A DNA stretch of 64,000 nt, from positions 103,176 through 167,175 of the forward strand of contig NZ_JBBMEJ010000006.1 of the NCBI RefSeq assembly GCF_040096615.1. The letters are read 5' to 3'. Source of the DNA: Blautia_A aquisgranensis (GTDB lineage Bacteria; Bacillota; Clostridia; Lachnospirales; Lachnospiraceae). The notes under the pieces are model-generated. The model saw nothing but the letters and a program-made list of their open reading frames with translations. It had not been told where the DNA came from and searched no databases. The stretch's first letter is position 1. Each line of letters starts with the position of its first letter. Shown one piece after another: positions 17,651-27,240 of this stretch. Both the position numbers and the translations under genes were made by a program.

Positions 17651-19339
17651 ATGAAAAAAAACTGGTGGAAAGAAAGCGTGGTATATCAGATTTATCCGAG
17701 AAGTTTTAAGGACAGCAACGGAGACGGAATTGGTGATATTCCCGGAATTATAGAAAAACTGGACTATCTGAAGGAGCTGGGAGTAAATGTTCTCTGGATC
17801 TCACCCATGCTGGAATCCCCGCAGGATGACAATGGCTATGATATTTCCGATTACCGCAGGATCTATAATGAATATGGAACCATGGAGGATTATGAAAAGC
17901 TTCTTGAGGAAGCACATAAACGTGGCATTAAGATCCTCATGGATCTGGTCGTAAACCATACTTCTGATGAACACAACTGGTTTATTGAAAGCAGGAAGTC
18001 CAAAGATAATCCTTACAGGGATTACTATATCTGGCGGAATCCGGTCAATGGAAAAGAACCAAATAACTGGGGAAGCGCATTTGGAGGACCTGCATGGGAG
18101 TATGATCCTAAGACAGAGATGTATTACCTTCACCTGTTTTCCAGAAAGCAGCCGGATCTGAACTGGGAAAACGAAAAGGTCCGTCAGGAAGTTTACGATA
18201 TGATGAATTTCTGGTGTGAAAAAGGAATCGATGGTTTCCGAATGGACGTGATCAGTATGATCTCCAAGGATCAGTCATATCCGGATGGTGAAATGAACGG
18301 AGGATTATACGGTGATTTCGGTCCTTACTGCGTCCATGGCCCGAGGATCCATGAGTTTCTCCAGGAAATGAACAGAGAAGTTTTATCCAGATATGATGTG
18401 ATGACAGTTGGAGAAACCTCTGGTGTGACTATCGAAGAGGCACAGAAATATGCAGGTGAGGACAGAAATGAGCTGAACATGGTGTTCCAGTTTGAGCATG
18501 TAGATGGCCAGGGATCAGAACATGGTAAATGGACTACCGAGAAATACGATTTCCGGGAATTTAAAAAGGTTATGATCAAATGGCAGGAAGAGCTTGCTGG
18601 AAAAGCATGGAACAGTCTGTTTCTTGGAAATCATGACCAGCCAAGAAGTGTTTCCAGATTTGGAAATGATAATCCTGCATACAGGGAAACTTCAGCCAAG
18701 ATGCTGGCAACCTGCCTTCATATGATGCAGGGAACTCCTTATGTTTATCAGGGAGAAGAGCTTGGAATGACCAACGCTTATTTTACAGAGCTTAAGGATT
18801 ACCGGGATATCGAGAGCATTCAGTATTTCCATGAATATACAGAAGCCGGTATTTATACACCGGAATACATGATGAAGTGCCTGATGCTGAGAGGACGTGA
18901 CAATGCCAGAACACCGATGCAGTGGGAGGATTCCCATCAGGCCGGCTTTACGGAGGGAACGCCATGGATCAGGGTAAACTCCAATTATAAGGAGATCAAT
19001 GCTAAACAGCAGCTTTCGGATCCGGATTCCATTTTCCACTATTATCAGAAGCTGATCCGTTTAAGAAAAGAAAAACCGGTGATTGTTTACGGCGCTTTTG
19101 AGGCACTTTACAGAGATCACGAACAGATTTTTGCGTATACCAGAACACTTGAAGGAGAGAAACTTCTTACAGTCTGCAATTTCAGCGAACATGTGGCAGA
19201 AATGGAAATTCCGGAAGAATTTCAGAAAAATGCCAAATGCCTGATCACCAATCTCGGAAGAGAGGATTTTGGGGAGAAAGTGACCCTGAAACCTTATGAG
19301 GCATTTGTTCTTTACAGAAATCAGGAGGATGAAAAATGA
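17651..19339 (+). CDS. GH13 oligo-1,6-glucosidase
   Basis: A 562-residue cytoplasmic GH13 (subfamily 31-like) alpha-glucosidase. Conserved regions: DLVVNHTSDEH (about 98-108), GFRMDVISM with nucleophile D199, VGETS with acid/base E255, and GNHDQPR with N327-H328-D329. The Val after the nucleophile (DV rather than DT) is the residue linked to alpha-1,6 specificity, favouring isomaltose-type substrates. There is no signal peptide. The stop overlaps the GH31 start (ATGA). AAAAAAGGAGG precedes the ATG. Confidence 0.92.
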   Translation: MKKNWWKESVVYQIYPRSFKDSNGDGIGDIPGIIEKLDYLKELGVNVLWISPMLESPQDDNGYDISDYRRIYNEYGTMEDYEKLLEEAHKRGIKILMDLVVNHTSDEHNWFIESRKSKDNPYRDYYIWRNPVNGKEPNNWGSAFGGPAWEYDPKTEMYYLHLFSRKQPDLNWENEKVRQEVYDMMNFWCEKGIDGFRMDVISMISKDQSYPDGEMNGGLYGDFGPYCVHGPRIHEFLQEMNREVLSRYDVMTVGETSGVTIEEAQKYAGEDRNELNMVFQFEHVDGQGSEHGKWTTEKYDFREFKKVMIKWQEELAGKAWNSLFLGNHDQPRSVSRFGNDNPAYRETSAKMLATCLHMMQGTPYVYQGEELGMTNAYFTELKDYRDIESIQYFHEYTEAGIYTPEYMMKCLMLRGRDNARTPMQWEDSHQAGFTEGTPWIRVNSNYKEINAKQQLSDPDSIFHYYQKLIRLRKEKPVIVYGAFEALYRDHEQIFAYTRTLEGEKLLTVCNFSEHVAEMEIPEEFQKNAKCLITNLGREDFGEKVTLKPYEAFVLYRNQEDEK

Positions 19340-21327
19340 TTAAAAAATATGTATATGGAGAGCCTTTTGAGACTGAGGCACTGACAGAAAAGATTGAAAC
19401 AGCAGAAGGAAGACCAGGGTATGGAGAAATCTGTACAGATAATGGATTTTCATTTACATATATCATGGATGAAGAGGATATCGTTTACGGACTGGGGGAA
19501 TCCAACCGTGGCATCAACAAGAGGGGATTCATTTACACCAGTAACTGTACCGATGACCCGGAGCATACAGAGGATAAACATTCCCTGTATGGTGCACATA
19601 ATCTTATCATTGTGTCAGGAAAAGAAACCTTTGGAATGTTCTTCGACTATCCGGCAGCAATTACCTTTGACATTGGCTATACCAGAATGGATACCATGAA
19701 GGTAACCTGCGAAAATGCAGACCTGAAGCTTTATGTGATCGAGGGAGAGAGTCCCTATGATATTGTAAAGCAGTTCCGTCATGTGATCGGAAGAAGCTAT
19801 ATCCCGCCGAAATTTGCCTTTGGCTTTGGACAGAGCAGATGGGGCTATACTACAAAAGAAGATTTCAGGAAGGTTGCAGCCGGGTATCGTGAAAATCATA
19901 TTCCTATTGATATGATCTATATGGATATTGATTATATGCAGTCTTATAAGGACTTTACATTAAACGAAGAGAATTTTCAGGATTTTCCGGAGTTTGTGAA
20001 GGAACTGAAGGATCAGGATATCCGTCTGATTCCTATCATTGATGCCGGTGTCAAGGTAGAGCCGGGATACGATGTTTATGAGGAGGGTGTTAAAAACCGT
20101 TACTTCTGCCAGAGAGAGGACGGCAGTGATTTTGTGGCTGCTGTATGGCCGGGAGATACCCATTTTCCGGATGTGCTGAACAAAGATGCCAGAAAGTGGT
20201 TCGGTGATAAATACCGTTTCCTGATCGAAAAAGGAATCGATGGTTTCTGGAATGATATGAACGAGCCGGCGATCTTCTATTCCACAGAGGGAATGAAAGA
20301 GGTTAAAGAGCTTGCCGGGGAATTTGCAAAAGATACGGAGGGAAAGATCCATATCTGGGAGATGCAGGATGCGCTTCGTGGTGCTGCAAATAATCCGGAA
20401 GATTATAGGAGATTTTATCATAATGTAGATGGCAAAAAGATCCGCCATGACAAAGTCCATAACCTGTTTGGCTATAATATGACCAGAGCAGCAGGAGAGG
20501 CTTTTGAACGGATCGATCCGGAAAAACGTTTTCTGATGTTTTCCAGATCATCCTATATTGGTATGCATCGTTACGGTGGAATCTGGACCGGCGATAATAA
20601 ATCCTGGTGGGCTCATATCCTTCTGAACCTGAAGATGATGCCGTCTCTGAATATGTGTGGTTTCCTGTATGCAGGAGCAGATCTGGGTGGATTTGGCGCA
20701 GATACTACAAGAGAACTGTTGCTTCGTTTCCTTGCACTTGGAGTATTTACACCGCTGATGCGTGATCATACAGCGATCGGTACCAGGGAGCAGGAATGCT
20801 ATCAGTTTGAAAATGTGGAAGATTTCCGTCATGTGATCGGTGTAAGATATCGTCTTGTTCCATATCTTTACAGTGAGTATATGAAGGCTGCACTGAACGA
20901 TGATATGTATTTCCGGCCAATGGGCTTTGTTTATCCGGAGGATAAGATTGCCGTACATGTGGAGGATCAGCTGCTGCTTGGAAATGAGATCATGATCGCT
21001 CCGGTTTATGAGCAGAATGCAAGAGGTCGTTATGTATATCTTCCGGAGGAGATGAAGTTTGTGAAATTCCTTCCGGACGGAACTATTGCGGAGGAGATCC
21101 TGGAAAAAGGTGTACATTATGTGGAAGTGGCGCTGAATGAGATTCCACTGTTTATCAGGAAGGGAAAATGTATTCCTGTTGCAGAAGCTGCGGAATGTGT
21201 GGCAGCTCTTGATACAGAAAATATGCAGCTTCTCGGATATGAAGGCGCGGAGTATACCTTATATGAGGACGATGGGGTTCATAAGGATTATGACAAAGAA
21301 GAAAATTACCGCGTCCTGAAAAAATAA
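19336..21327 (+). CDS. GH31 alpha-glucosidase
   Basis: A 663-residue GH31 enzyme. The signature WNDMNE is at 305-310 with nucleophile D307; the acid/base is probably D420 in WTGDNKSWW. No signal peptide, so cytoplasmic. With the GH13 enzyme it would release glucose from imported alpha-glucosides (alpha-1,4, 1,6 or 1,3 links). No transporter is in this operon, so uptake must be encoded elsewhere. Translationally coupled to the GH13 gene. Confidence 0.93.
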   Translation: MIKKYVYGEPFETEALTEKIETAEGRPGYGEICTDNGFSFTYIMDEEDIVYGLGESNRGINKRGFIYTSNCTDDPEHTEDKHSLYGAHNLIIVSGKETFGMFFDYPAAITFDIGYTRMDTMKVTCENADLKLYVIEGESPYDIVKQFRHVIGRSYIPPKFAFGFGQSRWGYTTKEDFRKVAAGYRENHIPIDMIYMDIDYMQSYKDFTLNEENFQDFPEFVKELKDQDIRLIPIIDAGVKVEPGYDVYEEGVKNRYFCQREDGSDFVAAVWPGDTHFPDVLNKDARKWFGDKYRFLIEKGIDGFWNDMNEPAIFYSTEGMKEVKELAGEFAKDTEGKIHIWEMQDALRGAANNPEDYRRFYHNVDGKKIRHDKVHNLFGYNMTRAAGEAFERIDPEKRFLMFSRSSYIGMHRYGGIWTGDNKSWWAHILLNLKMMPSLNMCGFLYAGADLGGFGADTTRELLLRFLALGVFTPLMRDHTAIGTREQECYQFENVEDFRHVIGVRYRLVPYLYSEYMKAALNDDMYFRPMGFVYPEDKIAVHVEDQLLLGNEIMIAPVYEQNARGRYVYLPEEMKFVKFLPDGTIAEEILEKGVHYVEVALNEIPLFIRKGKCIPVAEAAECVAALDTENMQLLGYEGAEYTLYEDDGVHKDYDKEENYRVLKK

Positions 21328-21417
21328 AATCAGCAAAATGAAATAAAAATTTCTGTGTAACATCATTTACGTTAAACAGTATAAAAAATACAGGATGTGA
21401 ACAGTTGATAAAAAATA

Positions 21418-21470
21418 AAGCCGTAAGTATATGTGAAAGTTTCTTAAACATATATCTTACGGCTTTTGTT
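21418..21470. terminator. Bidirectional terminator between GH31 and the symporter
   Basis: AAAGCCGTAAG-TATATGT (from 21418) pairs with ACATATAT-CTTACGGCTTT, with one bulge, and A and T tracts lie outside. The flanking genes are convergent. Confidence 0.8.
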
Positions 21471-21547
21471 ATTATTACTTTACATAATATAATTTATGTA
21501 AAGTAGTCCTGCATTATGTATAAATAATACTTCAGGCAGATCTGTTT

Positions 21548-22777
21548 TTATACTTCTTCCTCAACCCTGATAACGTTTTTCAGTACAGAGCAGCAGGCCA
21601 TATCACCGATAACATTGACGCAGGTGGCACCCATATCACAGAGGGTATTGATGCTGATGTAAACGCCCAGTACTCCGGCCGGAAGTCCTGCCATTGTAGC
21701 AAGTGCTGCGAAGGATGCAATCGCACCGCCTGGAACACCCGGTGTACCGACAGAGAGGAGAACATTTGCCAGAAGGATGATGATCATCAGGGAAACACTT
21801 ACGTGGATTCTGCAGGCATTGGCAAAGAACATGATCATGAAGGACATCAGAATAGATACGGCATCCATGTTGACGGTAGCTCCCAGAGGAATGGCAATAC
21901 TGGTGATCTGATTGGATACACCCATTTCTTCTTCCATACACTGCTTGCTTAATGGAATGGTAGCAGAACTTGAGCAGGTTCCGAAAGCGTTTAGTGCCGC
22001 CGGCAGGATCGCCTTCAGGAATTTGATCGGGCTCTGTTTGCCTACAAGTTTAACAGAAAGTCCGTATACAACAATGGCAAATCCGAAGAATGCGATATAC
22101 AGGATAACAAGCTGTGTTGCCAGAGAGATGATAGTCTCAGTTCCATTGGCATCTACAACCGGTACGATCGTACAGAAAACACCGATCGGTGTAAAGTACA
22201 TGATCGTTGTGATGATCTTCAGGCATACTTCGTTGATGGAATCAATGAGATTCAGAAACGGAGTACCTTTATCGCCGACAGCGATCAGTGTGAAACCGAT
22301 GATCAACGCGAATACCAGAACCTGCAGCATATTTCCGTTGGCAAATGCGGCAATCGGATTGGATGGGATCAGATTCTTCAGTGTATCAAGAATACTGCTC
22401 ATCTCTGTTGCCTGGATATCTGCGGTTGCCATTTCGAATTTAACGCCCTCTCCGAGATGAATCAGACGTGGGATGATAAGTCCGCACAGGCTGGCAAGTG
22501 CTGTTGTGCACAGAAAATAGATCATGGAAGCTGCCGTGATCTTACCGGTAGTACGGGCATTGCCAATGGAACAGATTCCGATCACGATAGAACAGAATAC
22601 CATTGGGAAGATCATCATGTTCAGGGCATTCATGTAGATGCTTCCGATCAGGCTGGTCACAGTGAGGACCGGCTCAAATCTTCCTGCCAGAAAAAGTCCT
22701 GTGAGAATACCCAGGATCAGTCCTGTAAAGATCGCACCGGTAATATGCTTCCGGTACCAGGAATAAAAAGATTTCAT
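21548..22777 (-). CDS. Dicarboxylate/amino acid:cation symporter (DAACS)
   Basis: A 409-residue membrane carrier of the GltP/DctA family. The serine-rich motif before HP1 reads FGTCSSSATIPLS and the NMDG-like motif reads VNMDAV, with the C-terminal GVPGGAIAS; all are substrate- or sodium-binding elements. The start at 22777 has AGGAGGGAA upstream; a longer in-frame start would overlap its promoter. It likely imports glutamate, aspartate or a C4-dicarboxylate, which would suit the fumarate module at 50-61 kb (inference). Confidence 0.9.
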   Translation of the reverse strand: MKSFYSWYRKHITGAIFTGLILGILTGLFLAGRFEPVLTVTSLIGSIYMNALNMMIFPMVFCSIVIGICSIGNARTTGKITAASMIYFLCTTALASLCGLIIPRLIHLGEGVKFEMATADIQATEMSSILDTLKNLIPSNPIAAFANGNMLQVLVFALIIGFTLIAVGDKGTPFLNLIDSINEVCLKIITTIMYFTPIGVFCTIVPVVDANGTETIISLATQLVILYIAFFGFAIVVYGLSVKLVGKQSPIKFLKAILPAALNAFGTCSSSATIPLSKQCMEEEMGVSNQITSIAIPLGATVNMDAVSILMSFMIMFFANACRIHVSVSLMIIILLANVLLSVGTPGVPGGAIASFAALATMAGLPAGVLGVYISINTLCDMGATCVNVIGDMACCSVLKNVIRVEEEV

Positions 22778-22841
22778 TTGCGTGTTCCCTCCTAAAATAA
22801 ATGTGTATGATATGTATAATATAGGAAAATACATGCAGGAA

Positions 22842-22870
22842 ATTATACCACGTGAAAAAAAAAGCGTCAA
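22842..22870 (-). promoter_or_regulatory. Promoter of the DAACS symporter gene
   Basis: On the minus strand TTGACG (22865-22870) and TATAAT (22842-22847) with a 17-base spacer. Confidence 0.8.
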
Positions 22871-22936
22871 CAAAACAGGTCAGGATTGTCGGTTTATGCA
22901 TATTTCGACGGAAAAGGGCTGTTTTTGGATTTCTGT

Positions 22937-22965
22937 TTGACAAATACAGCATAAGTAGTTAAAAT
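22937..22965 (+). promoter_or_regulatory. Promoter of leuS
   Basis: TTGACA (22937-22942) and TAAAAT (22960-22965), 17-base spacer, 63 bases before the ATG. The short leader leaves no room for a T-box. Confidence 0.8.
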
Positions 22966-23028
22966 TAAAAGCAGTGTGTGAAAGCATTAAAGTATTAATA
23001 CTGAGTAATTTGTCAGGAGGAATAAAAA

Positions 23029-25449
23029 ATGGCTGCACCTTATAACCATAGAGCGATCGAAGCGAAATGGCGTACAAACTGGGAGAAGAAACCGGTAAAT
23101 GTCAACGATGGCAAGAAACCGAAATATTATTGTCTGGATATGTTCCCGTATCCGTCCGGAAACGGTCTTCATGTAGGACACTGGAGAGGCTATGTAATCT
23201 CTGATGTATGGAGCCGTTATAAAATGCTTCAGGGATATTACCTGATCCATCCGATGGGATGGGACGCTTTCGGACTTCCGGCTGAGAACTATGCGATCAA
23301 GATGGGAGTTCATCCGGCAGTATCCACAGCAGCGAACATTAAGAATATCAAACGTCAGATCAACGATATCGCAGCAATCTATGACTGGGATATGGAGGTT
23401 AACACAACAGATCCGGAATTCTATAAATGGACACAGTGGATCTTTGTAAAAATGTTCAAAGAGGGTCTTGCATATGAGAAAGAGTTTCCGATTAACTGGT
23501 GCCCTTCCTGTAAGACAGGTCTTGCAAATGAAGAGGTTGTAAACGGATGCTGCGAGCGTTGTGGTACTCCGGTTACCAAAAAGAACCTCCGTCAGTGGAT
23601 GCTCCGCATCACAAAATATGCAGACAGACTTTTAAGTGATCTGGACAAGCTGGACTGGCCGGAGAAGGTTAAAAAGATGCAGACAGACTGGATCGGCAAA
23701 TCCTACGGCGCAGAGGTCGATTTCCCAGTTGAGGGAAGAGAAGAGAAGATCACGGTCTATACAACAAGACCGGATACTCTTCACGGAGCAACATTCATGG
23801 TACTTGCACCGGAGCATGCTCTTGCAAAATCTCTTGCAACAGACGAGACAAGAGAGGCTGTAGAGAAATATATCTTTGATGCTTCCATGAAATCCAATGT
23901 AGACCGTCTTCAGGATAAAGAGAAGACCGGTGTGTTCACAGGTACTTATGCGATCAATCCGCTGAACGGCGAGAAGCTTCCGATCTGGCTTTCCGACTAT
24001 GTTCTGGCAGATTATGGTACAGGTGCTATCATGTGTGTACCTGCTCATGATGACCGTGACTTTGAGTTCGCAAAGAAATTCGATATTCCGATCATCCAGG
24101 TTATCGCAAAAGACGGTAAAGAAATCGAGAATATGACAGAAGCTTACACAGAGGCTGCCGGAACCATGATCAACTCCGGTGAGTGGAACGGAATGGAATC
24201 CTCCGTACTGAAGAAGGAAGCACCGCATATCATCGAGAAGCTTGGCATCGGACGTAAGACTGTCAACTACAAACTGAGAGACTGGGTATTCTCCCGTCAG
24301 CGTTACTGGGGCGAGCCGATCCCGATCGTACACTGCCCGAAATGCGGTGCTGTACCGGTACCGGAGGATCAGCTTCCGTTAAGACTTCCGGAGGTAGAAA
24401 GCTATCAGCCTACAGGAACCGGAGAGTCACCTCTTGCAGCGATTGACGAGTGGGTGAATACCACATGCCCATGCTGTGGCGCTCCTGCAAAACGTGAGAC
24501 AAACACCATGCCTCAGTGGGCAGGATCTTCCTGGTATTTCCTCCGTTATGTAGATAATAAGAATAATAAAGAACTGGTTTCCAAAGAAAAAGCTGACAAA
24601 TATCTGCCAGTAGATATGTATATCGGTGGTGTAGAGCATGCTGTTCTTCACCTTCTGTACTCCAGATTCTACACCAAGTTCCTGTATGATATTGGAGCTA
24701 TTGATTTCGATGAGCCGTTTGTCAAGCTGTTCAACCAGGGTATGATCACAGGTAAAAACGGAATCAAGATGAGTAAATCCAAAGGAAATGTTATTTCACC
24801 GGATGATCTTGTAAATGATTACGGATGTGATTCCTTACGTATGTATGAGCTGTTCGTAGGACCGCCGGAACTGGATGCAGAGTGGGATGACAGAGGAATC
24901 GATGGTGTATCCAGATTCCTGAAGCGTTTCTGGACACTGGCTCTTGACAGCATTGAGAAGGATATCCCGGCTACCAAGGAGATGGAGAAGACCCGTCATA
25001 AGATGGTATATGATATCACCAGCAGACTTGAGGCCTTCAGCCTGAATACCGTAGTGTCCGGATTTATGGAATACACAAACAAGTTGCTCGCTATCGCAAA
25101 GCAGAACGACGGTGCTGTTGATAAAGAGACTATCGAGACAGCTACCATTCTTCTTGCTCCGTTTGTTCCGCATATTGCAGAGGAGATATGGGAGAAGCTT
25201 GGACATGAGGATTCCATTTTCCATGCACAGTGGCCGGCTCACGATGAGGAGCTTATGAAGGATGATGAGATCGAGGTTCCGGTTCAGATCAACGGCAAGA
25301 CCAAGGCTGTTATCAGTATTCCGGCAGAGATCTCCAAGGAGGACGCAATTGCAGAAGGAAAGAAGGCAGTTGCAGATAAGATCTCCGGAAATATCGTCAA
25401 AGAAATCTATGTACCGAAGAAGATCATCAATATCGTAGTAAAGAAATAA
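23029..25449 (+). CDS. leuS: Leucyl-tRNA synthetase
   Basis: An 806-residue class I synthetase charging tRNA-Leu. The HIGH-type motif is PSGNGLHVGHWRGY near the N-terminus and the KMSKS motif is KMSKSKGN at about 580. The CP1 editing domain (about 225-410) holds TTRPDTLHGATF. The zinc-type cysteines CPSCKTG and CPKCGAVP are present. GTCAGGAGGAATAAAA precedes the start. Monocistronic with its own promoter and terminator. Confidence 0.97.
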   Translation: MAAPYNHRAIEAKWRTNWEKKPVNVNDGKKPKYYCLDMFPYPSGNGLHVGHWRGYVISDVWSRYKMLQGYYLIHPMGWDAFGLPAENYAIKMGVHPAVSTAANIKNIKRQINDIAAIYDWDMEVNTTDPEFYKWTQWIFVKMFKEGLAYEKEFPINWCPSCKTGLANEEVVNGCCERCGTPVTKKNLRQWMLRITKYADRLLSDLDKLDWPEKVKKMQTDWIGKSYGAEVDFPVEGREEKITVYTTRPDTLHGATFMVLAPEHALAKSLATDETREAVEKYIFDASMKSNVDRLQDKEKTGVFTGTYAINPLNGEKLPIWLSDYVLADYGTGAIMCVPAHDDRDFEFAKKFDIPIIQVIAKDGKEIENMTEAYTEAAGTMINSGEWNGMESSVLKKEAPHIIEKLGIGRKTVNYKLRDWVFSRQRYWGEPIPIVHCPKCGAVPVPEDQLPLRLPEVESYQPTGTGESPLAAIDEWVNTTCPCCGAPAKRETNTMPQWAGSSWYFLRYVDNKNNKELVSKEKADKYLPVDMYIGGVEHAVLHLLYSRFYTKFLYDIGAIDFDEPFVKLFNQGMITGKNGIKMSKSKGNVISPDDLVNDYGCDSLRMYELFVGPPELDAEWDDRGIDGVSRFLKRFWTLALDSIEKDIPATKEMEKTRHKMVYDITSRLEAFSLNTVVSGFMEYTNKLLAIAKQNDGAVDKETIETATILLAPFVPHIAEEIWEKLGHEDSIFHAQWPAHDEELMKDDEIEVPVQINGKTKAVISIPAEISKEDAIAEGKKAVADKISGNIVKEIYVPKKIINIVVKK

Positions 25450-25455
25450 GATAAA

Positions 25456-25509
25456 AAAACACCCGAAGCAGGGCGGAAGATATTTCTGCCTCTGCCAGGG
25501 TGTTTTTTT
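25456..25509 (+). terminator. Intrinsic terminator after leuS
   Basis: AAAACACCC (25456-25464) pairs with GGGTGTTTT (25498-25506), with an internal GCAG/CTGC stem, and is followed by T. Confidence 0.85.
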
Positions 25510-25542
25510 GATAAATATCATGAAATCAGTAAGTGTGCACAA

Positions 25543-25607
25543 AAATAACAAATGTTATTTAGATGAAATGCCAATAATATTTAGGCATTTTAATAGATTT
25601 GCCTAAA
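25543..25607. promoter_or_regulatory. Inverted repeats upstream of the radical SAM gene
   Basis: AAATAACAAATGTTATTT (25543-25560) has exact 7-base arms. Next, GGCATTT (25584-25590) can pair with AAATGCC (25566-25572), or the overlapping TTTAGGCA (25580-25587) with TGCCTAAA (25600-25607). The two pairings exclude each other, so this could be protein operators or an RNA switch. Confidence 0.45.
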
Positions 25608-25787
25608 TTTTGGTCATACCAATTATATTGTCTATTGTTATTCAAATGGAAAAAACGTACAGTAACACCATGAGTCAGGCAAAGACAGTAAGAAAGCTTT
25701 GTTACTCGAAATGCAGTGTGACGGAATGAAGATGTCCGTTTAGCTGGATTGCATATCTACATTGAGAGAAATAAGGAGAGAGACAGT

Positions 25788-27149
25788 ATGAGCGCAATGA
25801 ACACACTTAAGAAATTCGGACTGGAACAGGCATTCAACTATGTTTATAAAGATCCGGATAAGAATTTTATCAAGATCATGGACTGGGCAGATAAATTTTC
25901 CGGTGGTGGATTCCCTACACAAAGAGCAATGATCCGCGAAGCCATTTCTGATCCAGAACATCCATATTATCCGTTTATTCATAGATTGGTAACTGACATT
26001 GATCCGCATGTTATGAAAACTCTGGCTGCAAATTTCTTTATCAATGCGAATCTTGCAGGCTGGAAGAAACAGGATGAATGCCGTGAGAAATATGGCTGTA
26101 ATATCCCGTGGGCAATCCTTCTTGATCCAACAAGTGCATGTAATCTGCACTGTACAGGATGCTGGGCAGCAGAGTATGGAAACAAGCTGAACCTCACCTA
26201 CGATGAGATCGACGACATCATCCGCCAGGGTAAGGAGCTTGGCGTTTATATGTATATTTACACAGGCGGAGAGCCACTTGTAAGAAAAAAAGATCTGATC
26301 CGTCTTTGCGAGAAACATAATGACTGTATTTTCCTTTCCTTCACAAATGCAACATTGATCGATGAGGATTTTGCAAATGATATGCTTCGGGTAGGAAACT
26401 TTGTTCCTGCAATTTCACTGGAAGGATTTGAGACTGCAACAGATGGCAGAAGAGGAAATGGTGTATACCAGAAGGTTATCAAAGCCATCAATCTTCTCAG
26501 AGAGAAGAAGCTTGTATTTGGTATCTCCGCATGTTATACAAGCGCAAATTTCGAGTCCATCACATCAGAGGCATTTTACGACAGCCTGATTGATCTTGGA
26601 GCATATTTTATCTGGTATTTCCATTATATGCCGGTTGGAAATGATGCTGCACCGGAGCTGCTCCCTACACCTGAACAGAGAAGAGAAACCTATGAGCGCA
26701 TCCGTAAATACCGTGCAACAAAGCCGTTATTTGCCATGGATTTCCAGAATGATGCAGAGTTTGTGGGAGGATGCATTGCCGGTGGACGCCGCTATCTTCA
26801 TATCAATGCAAATGGTGATATCGATCCATGTGTATTTATCCATTATTCTGACTCCAACATCCGTGAGAAAACACTTCTGGAAGCACTGCAGTCTCCGATG
26901 ATGATGGCATATCATGACGGACAGCCGTTTAATGACAATATGTACCGCCCATGCCCGATGCTTGAAAATCCGCAGAAGCTGAGAGAAATGGTAGAGAAAT
27001 CCGGAGCACATTCCACAGATCTTCAGTCACCGGAGAGTGCAGAGCATCTCTGCGCGAAATGTGATCGGTATGCTGAAAACTGGAAGCCGGTAGCAGAGGA
27101 AATGTGGAAGGAAGACCAGGAGAGAAAGGCAGCGAAGAAAGGCTGCTGA
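25788..27149 (+). CDS. Radical SAM protein with C-terminal cysteine (SPASM-like) region
   Basis: A 453-residue radical SAM enzyme. A helical N-terminus of about 110 residues precedes the cluster motif CNLHCTGC (CX3CX2C), then YTGGEPLV. C-terminal cysteines in ANGDIDPCVFIHYS, RPCPMLENP and LCAKCDRYAENW could bind auxiliary clusters, as in SPASM proteins. The start at 25788 follows AAGGAGAGAGAC. The substrate is unknown; no small peptide precursor or obvious partner adjoins, only a VTT-domain membrane protein. Confidence 0.85.
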   Translation: MSAMNTLKKFGLEQAFNYVYKDPDKNFIKIMDWADKFSGGGFPTQRAMIREAISDPEHPYYPFIHRLVTDIDPHVMKTLAANFFINANLAGWKKQDECREKYGCNIPWAILLDPTSACNLHCTGCWAAEYGNKLNLTYDEIDDIIRQGKELGVYMYIYTGGEPLVRKKDLIRLCEKHNDCIFLSFTNATLIDEDFANDMLRVGNFVPAISLEGFETATDGRRGNGVYQKVIKAINLLREKKLVFGISACYTSANFESITSEAFYDSLIDLGAYFIWYFHYMPVGNDAAPELLPTPEQRRETYERIRKYRATKPLFAMDFQNDAEFVGGCIAGGRRYLHINANGDIDPCVFIHYSDSNIREKTLLEALQSPMMMAYHDGQPFNDNMYRPCPMLENPQKLREMVEKSGAHSTDLQSPESAEHLCAKCDRYAENWKPVAEEMWKEDQERKAAKKGC

Positions 27150-27178
27150 TCCTGAAACTTAAAAAAGCAGAACTTATG

Positions 27179-27219
27179 AAAGAGCACGGTACCGGAAACA
27201 GGTGCCGGTGCTCTTTTTT
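27179..27219 (+). terminator. Terminator between radical SAM and VTT genes
   Basis: AAAGAGCAC (27179-27187) pairs with GTGCTCTTT (27208-27216), with an inner GGTACC/GGTGCC stem, and is followed by T. Readthrough would join the two genes. Confidence 0.85.
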
Positions 27220-27240
27220 TGAAAACGGAGTGATCAAACC

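Noticed and set aside
22966..23028. T-box leader for leuS
   Set aside because: The leader is only about 55 bases and has no specifier stem or T-box sequence.
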